Assembly: GCA_949373265.1 (NCBI GenBank)
Contig: CASICT010000022.1
Coordinates: 1-46,912, forward strand
Length of the DNA: 46,912 nt
Origin: Candidatus Poseidoniaceae archaeon
GTDB lineage: Archaea; Thermoplasmatota; Poseidoniia; Poseidoniales; Poseidoniaceae
Direction of reading: 5' to 3'
How positions within the stretch are numbered: position 1 is the first letter of the stretch; every line of letters starts with the position of its first letter. The notes under the pieces are model-generated. The model was not told the DNA's origin. It ran no database searches and saw only the letters and a list, made by a program, of their open reading frames with translations. This document shows positions 34,490-44,454 of the stretch, in pieces. The position numbers and the translations under genes were made by a program.

Positions 34490-36679
34490 ATGCGTTTTGA
34501 ATCCCGAAAGTTGTCTCTTTCAATATTACTTCTGCCGTTTTTACTCTCTTTCCTTTCACCGGTGGTGAATGCTAGTGTTGTAGAAAGTACGGTTCAATCA
34601 CCCGGGCCAGAAGATACTTGGTCAGACGATTATGTTGAACATATTTTCCCTTGGGGCGGTGATGCTAAGGTACAATTCAAAGAGTATCATACGTATGAAA
34701 CAATGAAGCAGCGAATGATGCGCTTAGCGGCAGATAACCCCGATATCATGGAATTCCATGAGGGATTGAATGGCGGAACAAACGCTCGTGGAGAACAAAC
34801 TTCAGTCGATAGTTACGAAGGCTGGTTTTACGGTCACGCATCACCTTGGCTCAAAATTACAGGTAACGTTCAGGGAGGAGAATACAATCAATTCAATGGC
34901 GATAATGGAAATTATGAAGACCGACCAGATGTCATGATTGTCGGAAATCATCACGCTCGTGAATGGATGAGTTATGAGACTCCGCTACTAGTGATGGAAA
35001 CCATTGCTTGGTACTATGGAATGGGCCCAACTGACAATGATGGTGATGGCTTATTCGATGAAGATCCATGGGGCGATGCAGATGGTGATGGAATAGTTGA
35101 CGACGACGGTGATTGTCTCGCTTTAAACGAATCTCTCCAAGATAGTAACGGTGATGGAAAGCGATGCAACCCTGGAGATCTTGGTGTCGATGAAGATTTC
35201 AGTGAAGTCGACTTGACTAACTTGATTAACAGCCGAGAAATTTACCTCATCCCTATGCTTAACGTCGATGGAAATATCTACGATCGTGATGTTTTCATGC
35301 CTGGCCAATGTCCTGGAGAAGAAGCTTGGGATTGCTCGGCGGCTGGCTGGAGAAAGAATCTGCGCGATAACACAGTCACTGGAGTTACTCCGATTCCTGA
35401 TTTGGATGAAGCGGTTGACGAAGGCTGTGACGGTGTAGACCTAAATCGAAACTACCAATTCGAGTGGGGAGCACCTCTGGGTGCAACAGGTCCACTATTC
35501 CCTGGTGCATGTTATGCAGGCCAGAATAACGATGTTTACAACGGACCAGTTGATGATACTGACAACGATGGGGATGGTCAAATCAACGAAGACCACGTTG
35601 ATGGTAAAGACGATGACGCTGACGGTATAACCGATGAAGATTGGTGGGGCGGAAACACAGAGCCAGAGACTAAATTCATTCAAGACATGACCGAAATGAA
35701 TGATGACAATGGTGATGGGGCCTCAGAATTCAAAGCAACATTGACTTACCACTCATACTCTGAATTGGTTCTATATCCATGGGGCCATTGTACTAATTGC
35801 CAGAGCCCAGACCACGACCAATTGGTGTTCCATGGTGACCAAATGGCAACTATGACCGATTATGCCAACATGCAATCTTCAGATTTGTATCCGACCTCTG
35901 GTGATTTCTGTGATTGGCACTATGGTGTTCATGGCTCTTATTGCTATACTATGGAAATAGGAACTGCTTTCCATCAGAATGAAATCGATATCGATCACAT
36001 CGCTGTTCGAAATCTAGGAGTTGCTTTCTACATGACAGAGATTGCAGATAACCCTCGTGAAAGGGCTGATTTTGCTATGGCCAATGTCGTTAGAAATCAA
36101 ATTCTTGAAGAGCCAAGTCAAATAGTAATTCCAGAATCAGGAGACATTCCAATTTCCATGTGTATCGATAGTGCTTTCACAATTGATTTAGATCATATGA
36201 AATCTCATGTAATGTATCGTTTGGTCAAACCAAGCAGGTCACAATCTGATTATGGACCAACAGAATGGTTTTCTGAAGGTTGGTCGCATGTAGGGTTTGA
36301 AATGTCCGAAGATACGTCCTGCCAATTACTCAATTCTACAGGTGAAGGATACAAGATAGAAGCACATATCCCAATCGATGATACAGATAACGGCTACTTG
36401 CATTACAAATCGATGATTTCCACTCTTGGTGGGACTCAAAAGATATCATATCCTTCAGACGCACCTTACTTTGAATTAAAGGTCGAATATCGAGCGCCGT
36501 ATGGTTCTTTAATGGGTTCTTTGGCTTTATTCTCTACAGTTGCAGTCTTTGTTTGGGGTGGACTTGGTGTCTGTCTCAGATTGATGATGGTTGATGAGGA
36601 AGAGGTACTTGCCGAACTTGTTGTTGTCGATGAATCGATTTTAATCGAGGCTGAAGTAATGGAGGAGGGCTCCTCATGA
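34490..36679 (+). CDS. Secreted, membrane-anchored M14 zinc carboxypeptidase
   Basis: 729 residues from ATG 34490, which starts a good signal peptide (RKLSLSILLLPFLLSFLSPVVNA); the longer frame from 34340 does not. Zinc ligands: NHHAREWMSYE (H-x-x-E) and YHSYSELVLYPWG (His). Arg/Asn pair in VDLNRNYQFEW and general-base Glu in CYTMEIGTAF complete the site. Two DxDGDG calcium-type inserts (about residues 180-230 and 355-395) interrupt the domain. A C-terminal membrane helix (LMGSLALFSTVAVFVWGG) anchors it outside. It trims C-terminal residues from peptides. ATGA overlap with the next transporter suggests that it feeds amino-acid uptake. Confidence 0.92.
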   Translation: MRFESRKLSLSILLLPFLLSFLSPVVNASVVESTVQSPGPEDTWSDDYVEHIFPWGGDAKVQFKEYHTYETMKQRMMRLAADNPDIMEFHEGLNGGTNARGEQTSVDSYEGWFYGHASPWLKITGNVQGGEYNQFNGDNGNYEDRPDVMIVGNHHAREWMSYETPLLVMETIAWYYGMGPTDNDGDGLFDEDPWGDADGDGIVDDDGDCLALNESLQDSNGDGKRCNPGDLGVDEDFSEVDLTNLINSREIYLIPMLNVDGNIYDRDVFMPGQCPGEEAWDCSAAGWRKNLRDNTVTGVTPIPDLDEAVDEGCDGVDLNRNYQFEWGAPLGATGPLFPGACYAGQNNDVYNGPVDDTDNDGDGQINEDHVDGKDDDADGITDEDWWGGNTEPETKFIQDMTEMNDDNGDGASEFKATLTYHSYSELVLYPWGHCTNCQSPDHDQLVFHGDQMATMTDYANMQSSDLYPTSGDFCDWHYGVHGSYCYTMEIGTAFHQNEIDIDHIAVRNLGVAFYMTEIADNPRERADFAMANVVRNQILEEPSQIVIPESGDIPISMCIDSAFTIDLDHMKSHVMYRLVKPSRSQSDYGPTEWFSEGWSHVGFEMSEDTSCQLLNSTGEGYKIEAHIPIDDTDNGYLHYKSMISTLGGTQKISYPSDAPYFELKVEYRAPYGSLMGSLALFSTVAVFVWGGLGVCLRLMMVDEEEVLAELVVVDESILIEAEVMEEGSS

Positions 36680-38358
36680 GCCAGTCTGACCAATTTAGCG
36701 GAAGAATGGGACTCATCTTCGCAGCTATAGGTGCCGCTATCGGTACCGGAAACATTTGGCGATTCCCTAGAATGGTTGGTGCTAATGAGGGAGGAACTTT
36801 CCTTATTCCCTGGCTAATATTCTTGTTTGCTTGGTCTATTCCTCTGGTAATAGCAGAATTTGCATTAGGTAAGAGAAGTCGAACCGGAACGATTGGAACA
36901 TTCCGTATTTTCGCAGGAAAGCATTTCGCTTGGATGGGACTTTGGACCGCTTGGATTTCTACTGCAATTGGATTCTATTATGCAGTTGTAGCAGGTTGGT
37001 GTCTGAAGTATTTCCAGTTAGGTGTAACCAATGGCTTGGTTGGAGAAAATGTCGATACCCAACTTGTTTGGAATGAATTCTTACAATCTTCAGGAAACGT
37101 GATTTTCTACCAATTCATAGTTATTGCAATTACATTGCTAGCGATTTGGAAGGGTGCTAAAGCGATTGAAAAGGTGAATGTAATTTTGATGATATCGTTA
37201 TTCGTTTTACTATTCATGTCTCTCGGGCTATCACTTTACATGGACATGTCAGATGGAAGCCTTGATGGATTCCTATTCATGTTCACTGTGAAGTGGAGTT
37301 CACTCAGTGACCCTGCTATCTGGATAAACGGTTTATCGCAATCGGCATGGTCGTGTTCAGCAGGAATGGGAATGGCAATTACATACTCGGTTTACATGCG
37401 TAAGGATGAGGATACTACTCTCAACGCATTTACTATGGGATTAGCAAATAACTCGATTTCTATCATTGCAGGATTAACTGTTCTTTCTGCAATCTTCGCA
37501 GTTTCAGAGAACCCATTAGAGACGGTAACCAATGGTTCTTCTGCAATTACATTCCTTGCATTACCTGAAGTATTTGCTCAAGCCCCTGGTGGCGGAATTG
37601 GAGCATGGGTAATGATGACAGGTTTCTTCTTAGCATTGTCATTTGCAGCTCTAACATCTATGATTTCAACAGTTGAATTATGTGTTCGAAACTTCGTTGA
37701 CCACGGCTATGAACGTGAGCAATCTGTTCTCTTGACGTCGGTCGCAATCCTGATCTTTGGATTACCGTCTGCAATCTTGTGGATTACAATCGCTCCTGAT
37801 GGTACTGCATTCCCTCAATTCCTTGAAGTGCAAGACCACATTTGGGGATATGGATTGATGTTTAGCGGTCTATTCATAGCGTTCACGATTTGGAAATATG
37901 GATACCAGAAATGGCGCGCCCAAGTCGAATCTGGTGAAGCCGCTTCAGGATTATCCGGTTACCTAGGCGTAGGTGTATCCGCATTCCGTGACGATTTCAT
38001 CAACACAGGTGATAACGATATTTGGATTGGAAGATGGTGGGATATTCTGATGTATTTGGCATTCCCAGTATTGTTTACAGTATTGATAGTTTCATATTTC
38101 GGAGACATGATGGCCAATACTCCAGATGTTTGGAATCCATCTAACCCTAATGGAATCACAATTATTCTACTCTTCTGGGGAGTAGTTGCTGGTGGATTCA
38201 TGCTACTGAACAAGAAGTTGATTCAACGCCCACTATTCAGAAATGTACCTGAAGGTGCAGATGTAGACATCTCGATGCTACCTGGTGGAAAAGACGACTT
38301 AATCGTCGAAGTAGGAGAGTATCCTGTAGGCTGGGAACATCTTGCTGAAAGACGATAG
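36676..38358 (+). CDS. Sodium-dependent neurotransmitter-type (NSS/SNF) transporter
   Basis: 560 residues with about 11-12 helices. TM1 carries the family signature (FAAIGAAIGTGNIWRFPRM), followed by GGTFLIPWLIFLF and the TM6 region (SQSAWSCSAGMGMAITY). NSS proteins (LeuT type) import amino acids with Na+. The ATG overlaps the M14 peptidase stop by four bases, so protease and importer are translationally coupled, a peptide scavenging unit. Confidence 0.92.
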   Translation: MSQSDQFSGRMGLIFAAIGAAIGTGNIWRFPRMVGANEGGTFLIPWLIFLFAWSIPLVIAEFALGKRSRTGTIGTFRIFAGKHFAWMGLWTAWISTAIGFYYAVVAGWCLKYFQLGVTNGLVGENVDTQLVWNEFLQSSGNVIFYQFIVIAITLLAIWKGAKAIEKVNVILMISLFVLLFMSLGLSLYMDMSDGSLDGFLFMFTVKWSSLSDPAIWINGLSQSAWSCSAGMGMAITYSVYMRKDEDTTLNAFTMGLANNSISIIAGLTVLSAIFAVSENPLETVTNGSSAITFLALPEVFAQAPGGGIGAWVMMTGFFLALSFAALTSMISTVELCVRNFVDHGYEREQSVLLTSVAILIFGLPSAILWITIAPDGTAFPQFLEVQDHIWGYGLMFSGLFIAFTIWKYGYQKWRAQVESGEAASGLSGYLGVGVSAFRDDFINTGDNDIWIGRWWDILMYLAFPVLFTVLIVSYFGDMMANTPDVWNPSNPNGITIILLFWGVVAGGFMLLNKKLIQRPLFRNVPEGADVDISMLPGGKDDLIVEVGEYPVGWEHLAERR

Positions 38359-38385
38359 GCGTACTGATTATTGGGTGTGTGAAAT

Positions 38386-38859
38386 ATGGCCCTAAGCCTA
38401 TTCCAATGGATAGGACTCGGTCTGGTGACAGCAATAATTCTCATACCTTCAGTCAGATGGTTTTGGACTAGATTCGATTTACCAAGCAAAAGCGCTTTAG
38501 CGATAATGAAACAGCAGGAAGAGGATGCTCAAGAAGCAGAAACCTGGGCTGGTATAGAGGCTCAAGTCGAGGCTGAAACGGCTGTTAAACGTGATTTTGA
38601 GATGAAGGAACGTGAGAAACAACAACTCTCTGGCCAATCATTAGACGAACATAAATCCACAGATGCTTGGACTAAACTGGGAATCGATGCCCCGATTCAA
38701 CCAGTTGAGAGAGAAGTAGCACCTCCTGTGGTTATTGTAAAAGACGTAGAAGAGCCAGATTGGGAACTTGTCGAAAAAATGTCAAAACTGGCTGAACCGG
38801 TTGAAGGAGTGCCAGATGCTCCTGATTTAGATCAATTATCAAATGAAGAATCGGATTAG
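38386..38859 (+). CDS. Hypothetical single-pass membrane protein
   Basis: 157 residues: one N-terminal helix (FQWIGLGLVTAIILIPSVRWFW), then a charged, coiled-coil cytoplasmic tail (MKQQEEDAQEAETWAGIEAQ). Starts 27 bases after the NSS transporter and probably belongs to its operon. No family recognised; it might be an accessory subunit of the transporter. Confidence 0.6.
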   Translation: MALSLFQWIGLGLVTAIILIPSVRWFWTRFDLPSKSALAIMKQQEEDAQEAETWAGIEAQVEAETAVKRDFEMKEREKQQLSGQSLDEHKSTDAWTKLGIDAPIQPVEREVAPPVVIVKDVEEPDWELVEKMSKLAEPVEGVPDAPDLDQLSNEESD

Positions 38860-38939
38860 CGAAATGACTGCTGATACAGGCATTTCAGGGCTAAGGCCAG
38901 CCGTTCATCTGAAATGCTCGATGCGCCCCCCACAAAGTG

Positions 38940-40259
38940 ATGGTGCAGAGACCACGCGGAACCCGGGACTTTACCCCGGATGTTATGAGTCGGCGATTAG
39001 CCTTCGAGAGTTTACTCGAATCTAAGGCCCTATCTCATGGTTTCAAGCGTGTACAGACACCTATTTTTGAAACTCTAGATTTGTTTACTGCAAAATCGGG
39101 TCCTGGTGTCGTCAAACAACTGTATGCATTCCAAGATAAATCGGATAGAGCATTGACTCTACGGCCTGAACTAACCGCTCCTGTTATGCGAATGGTTAGT
39201 GAGGAGATGAGAGGTTTTCCAAAACCGCTTCGTCTATCCTACTTTGGTCAGTGTTTCCGATATGAGGAATCAAAGAAAGGAAGATATCGGGAGTTCTTCC
39301 AGTATGGTGCTGAATTGATAGGTGCTAGTGGGCCACTTGCAGAGGCTGAAGTTGTAGCCCTTGCCATCGATATGCTTGATGGATGTGGCTTGATTGATTA
39401 CGAAGTGAGAATCGGTCATGTCGGCGTTTTGAGAGATATCTTAACCGGACTTGGCCTTTCTACAGAAGGGGAACCAGAATCCTCAGTCGCCAGTGCTATG
39501 CGCCTACTTGACAAAGGAGATTGGGATGGACTTGGCGAATTATTTGCTGCCAATGGTATCGATTCATCTGCAACACAGAACCTTCGAAGTCTATCACAAT
39601 TAGACGGTGGAATCGAAACTCTTGATTCTGCTAGGGATATATTGTCAAACATGGGCGTATCTTTGGAATCATTAGACGAGTTGGCATCGATGCTTAGTGC
39701 TCTAGATGCGCTAGCTCCAACCCCGCCTTCACTCAAGGTGAATCTATGTGTTGCTCGCGGACTTGATTATTACACAGGAATGGTATTCGAAGTAAATGTA
39801 GCAGAACTTGGAGGGGAGGGCCAAGTCTTGGGAGGAGGCTCATACCGACTTTTACATCTGTTTGGATTAGATGACCTCGACCCATCATGTGGTTTCGGTC
39901 TAGGGTTCGACAGAGTATTACTCGCTCTTGAAGCACAGGCGTCTAGAGATGGTCGAAGCGAAGTTGTTCCCGGCGAAACACCTGCTCCAAGTACGCTAGT
40001 GCTACCATTCAAAGTCGATGCGAGTGCCGTTCTTGGTATCGTAAAGAATCTAAGGGACTCTGGCTATAATGTCGAGTTGGACTTGAGAGGAAAGAACATC
40101 GGCAAGTCCCTAGATTGGGCTTCTAAGAATGGATTTACCAACGTAGTAATCGTAGGGCCACAAGATTACGAAAGTGGCCAATGTAGTGTCAAGAATCTTG
40201 TCACTGGTGACCAAAACGTGGTCGCTTTAGATTCAGGATCTATCGCTGACGTTCTCTGA
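38940..40259 (+). CDS. hisS: Histidyl-tRNA synthetase
   Basis: 439 residues from ATG 38940 (MVQRPRGTRDFTPD). Class II motif 2 (RYEESKKGRYREFFQYG), the histidine-specific LDYYTGMVFEV, motif 3 (GFGLGFDRVLLAL), and a C-terminal anticodon-binding domain (VELDLRGKNIGKSLDWASKNG). Complete and of normal length. Its last 27 bases overlap the end of the convergent gene. Confidence 0.95.
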   Translation: MVQRPRGTRDFTPDVMSRRLAFESLLESKALSHGFKRVQTPIFETLDLFTAKSGPGVVKQLYAFQDKSDRALTLRPELTAPVMRMVSEEMRGFPKPLRLSYFGQCFRYEESKKGRYREFFQYGAELIGASGPLAEAEVVALAIDMLDGCGLIDYEVRIGHVGVLRDILTGLGLSTEGEPESSVASAMRLLDKGDWDGLGELFAANGIDSSATQNLRSLSQLDGGIETLDSARDILSNMGVSLESLDELASMLSALDALAPTPPSLKVNLCVARGLDYYTGMVFEVNVAELGGEGQVLGGGSYRLLHLFGLDDLDPSCGFGLGFDRVLLALEAQASRDGRSEVVPGETPAPSTLVLPFKVDASAVLGIVKNLRDSGYNVELDLRGKNIGKSLDWASKNGFTNVVIVGPQDYESGQCSVKNLVTGDQNVVALDSGSIADVL

Positions 40260-41090
40260 GTCTTTCCTGCCAGGCAAGTAAACTGCAGCGAGTGTCATTG
40301 TTGCAAGTGCAGACATGAATAGGAATCCCGGTTGTTCTTCTGCCACCATTATTTCTTCATCTCCTGCTTGGAATGATTCATCCCATGAAGCAGGGTCTAT
40401 TGGCAGTTCAACACGAGTTTCTCCGTCACCAGAAAGGCCAATTGTAAAGTTTGCAACTTCTCCAGTTATAGTACCGGGAAGTATCCTTGCTGACGGTCTC
40501 CTTTGACCTTCATTTCAATTTGAATAGATGGGTTAGCAGTTGATGCATCCCAAAGAGTCTGGCCTTCTGTAATTCTATGGGTGATTGTGATTGGATTCCA
40601 TCCATTAGAAACTTGTGGAACATGTTGTCGAACAATAGTAGTTGCTCCAGCCCATCAGCGTGACATTCAACTCTTCACAATCGTTTGTACAAGGACCATC
40701 ATTGTCATTATTTGTCCAATCGCCGTCTAGATATATGTTCAGAACTATTCTAACTTCTCCATCGAGAGTCATGTTTAATCTTTTACTCATCTGAGGGTTC
40801 ATCACGAAACGCTTGTCAATATTGATGACTCCACTAGCCTTTTCTTCAGAATACACGTTGTCATTTGCATTATCTGTTTCATTTGCATTGAAGTGAGACC
40901 AGAATGTAGACTGTCCATTAGACCACAAATGGAGTACAGTTTGATTTGCACAAGGTTGTTCAGGGTCCTCCATACATGTGTCCATCACTTCTTCCTCTTC
41001 TTCCATACTAGTGGAGTTGTTAGTACCTCCAACTACTGGTACACAGATTAGAATCGCCAGCAGAATTGCCAATGAACTACGTCCTCGCAT
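40233..41090 (-). pseudogene. Membrane-anchored extracellular protein (two frameshifts)
   Basis: The ATG at 41090 starts a signal peptide (RSSLAILLAILICVPVVGG), then an acidic Cys-rich outer domain (C-M-E-D-P-E-Q-P-C; CTNDCEELNV). The frame stops at 40605, but +1 shifts near 40640 and near 40497 restore a continuous reading (GATTIVRQHVPQVSNGWNPI...EGQTLWDASTANPSI; ILPGTITGEVANFTIGLSGD) to a C-terminal membrane helix (FLFMSALATMTLAAVYL) and TGA at 40233. Repaired it would be about 285 residues. Function unknown. Overlaps the hisS end by 27 bases. Confidence 0.6.
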
Positions 41091-41139
41091 GGTGTATCGT
41101 TAACACCGCAAGGATTTGGACCTTACTATATCCTGACAA

Positions 41140-42300
41140 TCAATCAAACCGTTGGAATCCGACGGAACCACCGGACTTTACTTTGGCACGAGTGAGTTTG
41201 AGCATGTCTCCAAGTTGGTCAGGTTCCATCCTCGCTTTGTTCATTTCAACTCCACCAACTCCAGTGATGATCGCCATGACCTTGATAGTGTCACCAAACC
41301 CAGGGTCTTGTCTTGCTCCCCAGATTACGTTTGCCTCATCACTAACGTTTGCAGTCATTAGGTCTACGACCTGTGATGCGTTTTCGAGAGTCATGTATTT
41401 GCCACCAGTAACGTGAATTAGAACACCAGTTGCTCCAGAGACATCAACATCGAGTAGAGGGTGGTTGAGTGCTTCATGAACTACTTCTTCTGGACCGCGG
41501 TCACTTTCGCCATACAACATCATTGTAACTCCACCATTGGCCATAATAGCCCGCACATCTGCGAAATCGAGATTGATTAGTGATGGCAAGGTAATTGTCT
41601 CTACAATTCCTTTGACAATTTCAGCGACCAATTGGTCCATAATTGAGAATGCTTCATCCAAAGGCAAGTTTGGTACGAAGTGAAGTAAGCGATTGTTATC
41701 CAAAACAAGAACCGCATCTGCTACTTGTCGCAAACTCTCCAGACCTTCTAGAGCACGCTTCATTCTCTGCCTTCTCTCCACGTGGAATGGTGTTGTGACA
41801 ATACCGACAACCAATGCTCCTGCCGCTTTTGCTTCCTCAGCAACAATCGGGCAGATTCCAGTTCCAGAACCTCCTCCTAATCCGCTGGCGATGAATACTA
41901 AATCAGCCCCGGTAACGATTCTTCGAATCATCTCTCTTCCGGCTTCAGCGCAGCGCCTTCCTGTGCTTGGGTCGCCCCCTGCTCCAAGGCCACGAGTGAT
42001 GTGTCTGCCTACCAATAATTTCTGGAGAGCACGAGTGTGATCTAAATGCTGTTTATCTGTATTAATTGCTACAGTAATTGCACCTTCTACCCCGAGATGG
42101 GTTATGCGATTTAGGGTGTTATTACCTGAACCACCACAGCCCACGATAAGGATACGAGGATTGGGTACACCGAATGACCCCATCTCATCATCTAGGAGTG
42201 CGGTCGAACCTTTTCCTATTGCCTCTTGGGCAAGTGAAGCCACCATGTCATTCAACGATTGGTCTGCTTGTCTAGTTGTGCGTGCTGCATCGGGTCCCAT
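41140..42300 (-). CDS. ftsZ: Cell division protein FtsZ
   Basis: 386 residues. GTP-binding loop [14 protein letters not shown], the tubulin signature [17 protein letters not shown], and the T7 loop with synergy Asp ([13 protein letters not shown]). N-terminal extension of about 45 residues and a short C-terminal tail without an obvious bacterial FtsA-binding motif. It polymerises to form the division ring. The 149-base gap to tRNA-Tyr holds its promoter region. Confidence 0.95.
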   Translation of the reverse strand: MGPDAARTTRQADQSLNDMVASLAQEAIGKGSTALLDDEMGSFGVPNPRILIVGCGGSGNNTLNRITHLGVEGAITVAINTDKQHLDHTRALQKLLVGRHITRGLGAGGDPSTGRRCAEAGREMIRRIVTGADLVFIASGLGGGSGTGICPIVAEEAKAAGALVVGIVTTPFHVERRQRMKRALEGLESLRQVADAVLVLDNNRLLHFVPNLPLDEAFSIMDQLVAEIVKGIVETITLPSLINLDFADVRAIMANGGVTMMLYGESDRGPEEVVHEALNHPLLDVDVSGATGVLIHVTGGKYMTLENASQVVDLMTANVSDEANVIWGARQDPGFGDTIKVMAIITGVGGVEMNKARMEPDQLGDMLKLTRAKVKSGGSVGFQRFD

Positions 42301-42449
42301 CCCTTACGCCTCCAAGAAGAACAAGGCTATTCATTCCACTATTAACGGTGATGCTTGCAAGCACTAGTCGCGAGCCTATTTTACGACCCTAATTTCAAGT
42401 TCAGTTTAGTCTGAAGAATTGATATACACGAGGTTGGTCGCACAGACTA

Positions 42450-42553
42450 CCTCGCTTAGCTCAGTTGGTAGAGCACCTGGCTGTAGTTGGAAGTATCCAA
42501 ACGTCTCAGCAGACACCAGGGTGTCCCCAGTTCAAGTCTGGGAGCGGGGACCA
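42450..42553 (+). tRNA. tRNA-Tyr (anticodon GTA) with 28-base intron
   Basis: Acceptor cctcgct pairs with agcgggg (one G-U), discriminator A and encoded CCA at 42551-42553. C1-G72 is typical for archaeal Tyr. D arm gctc/gagc, anticodon stem cctgg/ccagg, loop ct-GTA-g-a after splicing, T arm cccag-TTCAAGT-ctggg. The intron 42487-42514 lies between positions 37 and 38, the canonical archaeal site, and can form a ttgg/ccaa stem. A TATA-like gatatacac is about 25 bases upstream. The integrase gene overlaps the 3' half. Confidence 0.93.
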
Positions 42554-43816
42554 CTTTCGTTGGGTAGTCAGCCTTGGCTTTACCTCGTGTCTTAGGCTGA
42601 ATGAATTATCAGCATAGATGGATTCTCCATTAGCCAATAACCGTCTCAATTTGACTAATCTGTCTGTGACATCTTCACTTGGACCCATCAGTTCTTTCAG
42701 TCTCTTCAATCCTAATTTCTGACCTTCAAGAGCAAGCCTAGCTTTGTGTTCGCCATGGAAGTATGTGTTGTATGTGACTTGAGTAGATGAGTGCCCGAGG
42801 AAGGCAGAAATCGCTTCTAATGAGCCATCGTTATCGTCGATCCATCTAGCCCAAACTTTCCTCAAATCGTGTAAACGGTAGTAGCCGCCAGGTGTCGTTG
42901 GAGGCAACCCGCTAGCAATCATTGAGCCTTTGACTAACTCTCTAAGTGTTCGAGGGCAAATTGTTCCGTTTCCTTTCTTTTCATCAGTCTCACAAAACAA
43001 GAATTCTGCTTCTGATTTGTTTTCTTGGATCCATTCAATCATTGGCTCAATCCTTTGTCTGATGAATGGAGGTAATGAAGACTCGATTTCTGTTGAATAG
43101 ATTCTCATTTTGTAGACGTTCCTGGTGACAGTTTCCTTGCCCACATCGCTTTCCTTGAGAGAGCGGATTTCACCTGTTCTAGCTCCAGTAGCGATTGTAA
43201 GCCAAACGAATCCACGCAATAGTAGAAGATGTCCAAGGCTCACATCATCCTTGTATGCCATCTTGCTAGTGTCGCATGCAATCTTGTAGAGATTAGGTGC
43301 TTGTAGGGGATTTTCGCAATACATGTCTAGATTTCTCAACCATCTAGCAATCAAGTCATCAGTAATCTGTGGAGATTGTTCGAGCGTTAGTTTCTGTTCC
43401 TTGCGAATGTTCCTCATTGCTTGCTTTACATCCTTTCGAACTCGCTCAATGACATCAGCAAAGGTTAGCAGTCTTCCATGAAGAACTTGTGAATAGTTTT
43501 CAATGGTTGATTGTGCCAACTTTGTTTCACCGAGTAAGATGCTTATTCCTTCTACGAATTCCTCAAACATCCCTTCTAGCAGAAGATCATCTGCACTGAA
43601 TGATTTCAGAATAGGCTCGAAGAACCTTAAGCTTGAATTCCAATTTCTAAGGGTGCTTGAATGATGTAGTCGTTTCACTCTTCGACTGGTAATTTGTCTT
43701 TCAATTGCAAAATACATCGTATTGTCATCATCGTTATTTTTTGACAGACTTGTGTCAAAAAGTGTATCGTAGTGTGTCGAATCACCCTTCATGATACTCG
43801 ATAGTGTATTCACCAT
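42506..43816 (-). CDS. Tyrosine recombinase/integrase, reads into tRNA-Tyr
   Basis: 436 residues. An N-terminal core-binding helical part is followed by the catalytic domain with all key residues: Arg in ATGARTGEIRSLKE, H-x-x-R in YRLHDLRKVWARW, His in FLGHSSTQVTY and Tyr in TYNTYFHGEH. The last residues (LPDLNWGHPGVC) and stop are encoded by the opposite strand of the tRNA-Tyr 3' half and its intron. This is the expected signature of integration at a tRNA gene. The recombinase would cut and rejoin att sites to insert or excise the element. Confidence 0.9.
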   Translation of the reverse strand: MVNTLSSIMKGDSTHYDTLFDTSLSKNNDDDNTMYFAIERQITSRRVKRLHHSSTLRNWNSSLRFFEPILKSFSADDLLLEGMFEEFVEGISILLGETKLAQSTIENYSQVLHGRLLTFADVIERVRKDVKQAMRNIRKEQKLTLEQSPQITDDLIARWLRNLDMYCENPLQAPNLYKIACDTSKMAYKDDVSLGHLLLLRGFVWLTIATGARTGEIRSLKESDVGKETVTRNVYKMRIYSTEIESSLPPFIRQRIEPMIEWIQENKSEAEFLFCETDEKKGNGTICPRTLRELVKGSMIASGLPPTTPGGYYRLHDLRKVWARWIDDNDGSLEAISAFLGHSSTQVTYNTYFHGEHKARLALEGQKLGLKRLKELMGPSEDVTDRLVKLRRLLANGESIYADNSFSLRHEVKPRLTTQRKWSPLPDLNWGHPGVC

Positions 43817-43887
43817 ATAAGTCCCTTGTAGTTTAGATGAATTTATGATGGAGGTAATATTTTATCAAATATCATTTTAGTAATCCT

Positions 43888-44454
43888 GTGGCAGAACGTC
43901 CGAAAAGTAGTCTTGCCGGCATCCTTGGAGTCTTTGGTGGCCTATACGGTGCGAAGAAGTTAGCAAATATCCAATCAAGTTTTTCTCAATTCAGTGGAGA
44001 CATTGACCGAGTTGGTAACCAAATAAGCAGCGCAATAAATCACCAAACATCTCTCCAGCATGCAGGTTTTAAATCCCTCATTGAACTTCAAGCTGGTACG
44101 ATGTTTGCACTCAACAAAGTTAACAATTCGATACAGAAGGTAGAATTTGAACTTTCTAAAATTAACAATATTTTGGAAAGGCAGGATAAGCGTGAAGAAA
44201 AAGTAGGCGATTTTCGATTAATCATAATTGATATCGAAGAAACTTTGGATTATATTGACACAATAAAGCATCACTACACTCCATGGGCTGCATTCCAAAC
44301 AAGAGTATTACAAGATATAATTGTAGAAAAGGAAATTAAAATTTCAGATTTCAAAAGGCTACCGACAAATGAAGTAAAAGATATCAAAGCTATATTGAAA
44401 CGAGTAGATACAACGCATCGTGAATGCTTATCCATCATGGAGGGATCAAAATGA
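43888..44454 (+). CDS. Element-encoded coiled-coil protein
   Basis: 188 residues from a GTG start. A Gly-rich hydrophobic N-terminus (SLAGILGVFGGLYGAKKLA) resembles a membrane-associating segment. The rest is predicted helical (NKVNNSIQKVEFELSKINNI; SDFKRLPTNEVKDIKAILK). No enzyme motif. AT-rich surroundings relative to the core genes. Its TGA overlaps the ATG of the next gene (ATGA), so the two are coupled and may form a complex. Function unknown. Confidence 0.6.
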   Translation: MAERPKSSLAGILGVFGGLYGAKKLANIQSSFSQFSGDIDRVGNQISSAINHQTSLQHAGFKSLIELQAGTMFALNKVNNSIQKVEFELSKINNILERQDKREEKVGDFRLIIIDIEETLDYIDTIKHHYTPWAAFQTRVLQDIIVEKEIKISDFKRLPTNEVKDIKAILKRVDTTHRECLSIMEGSK

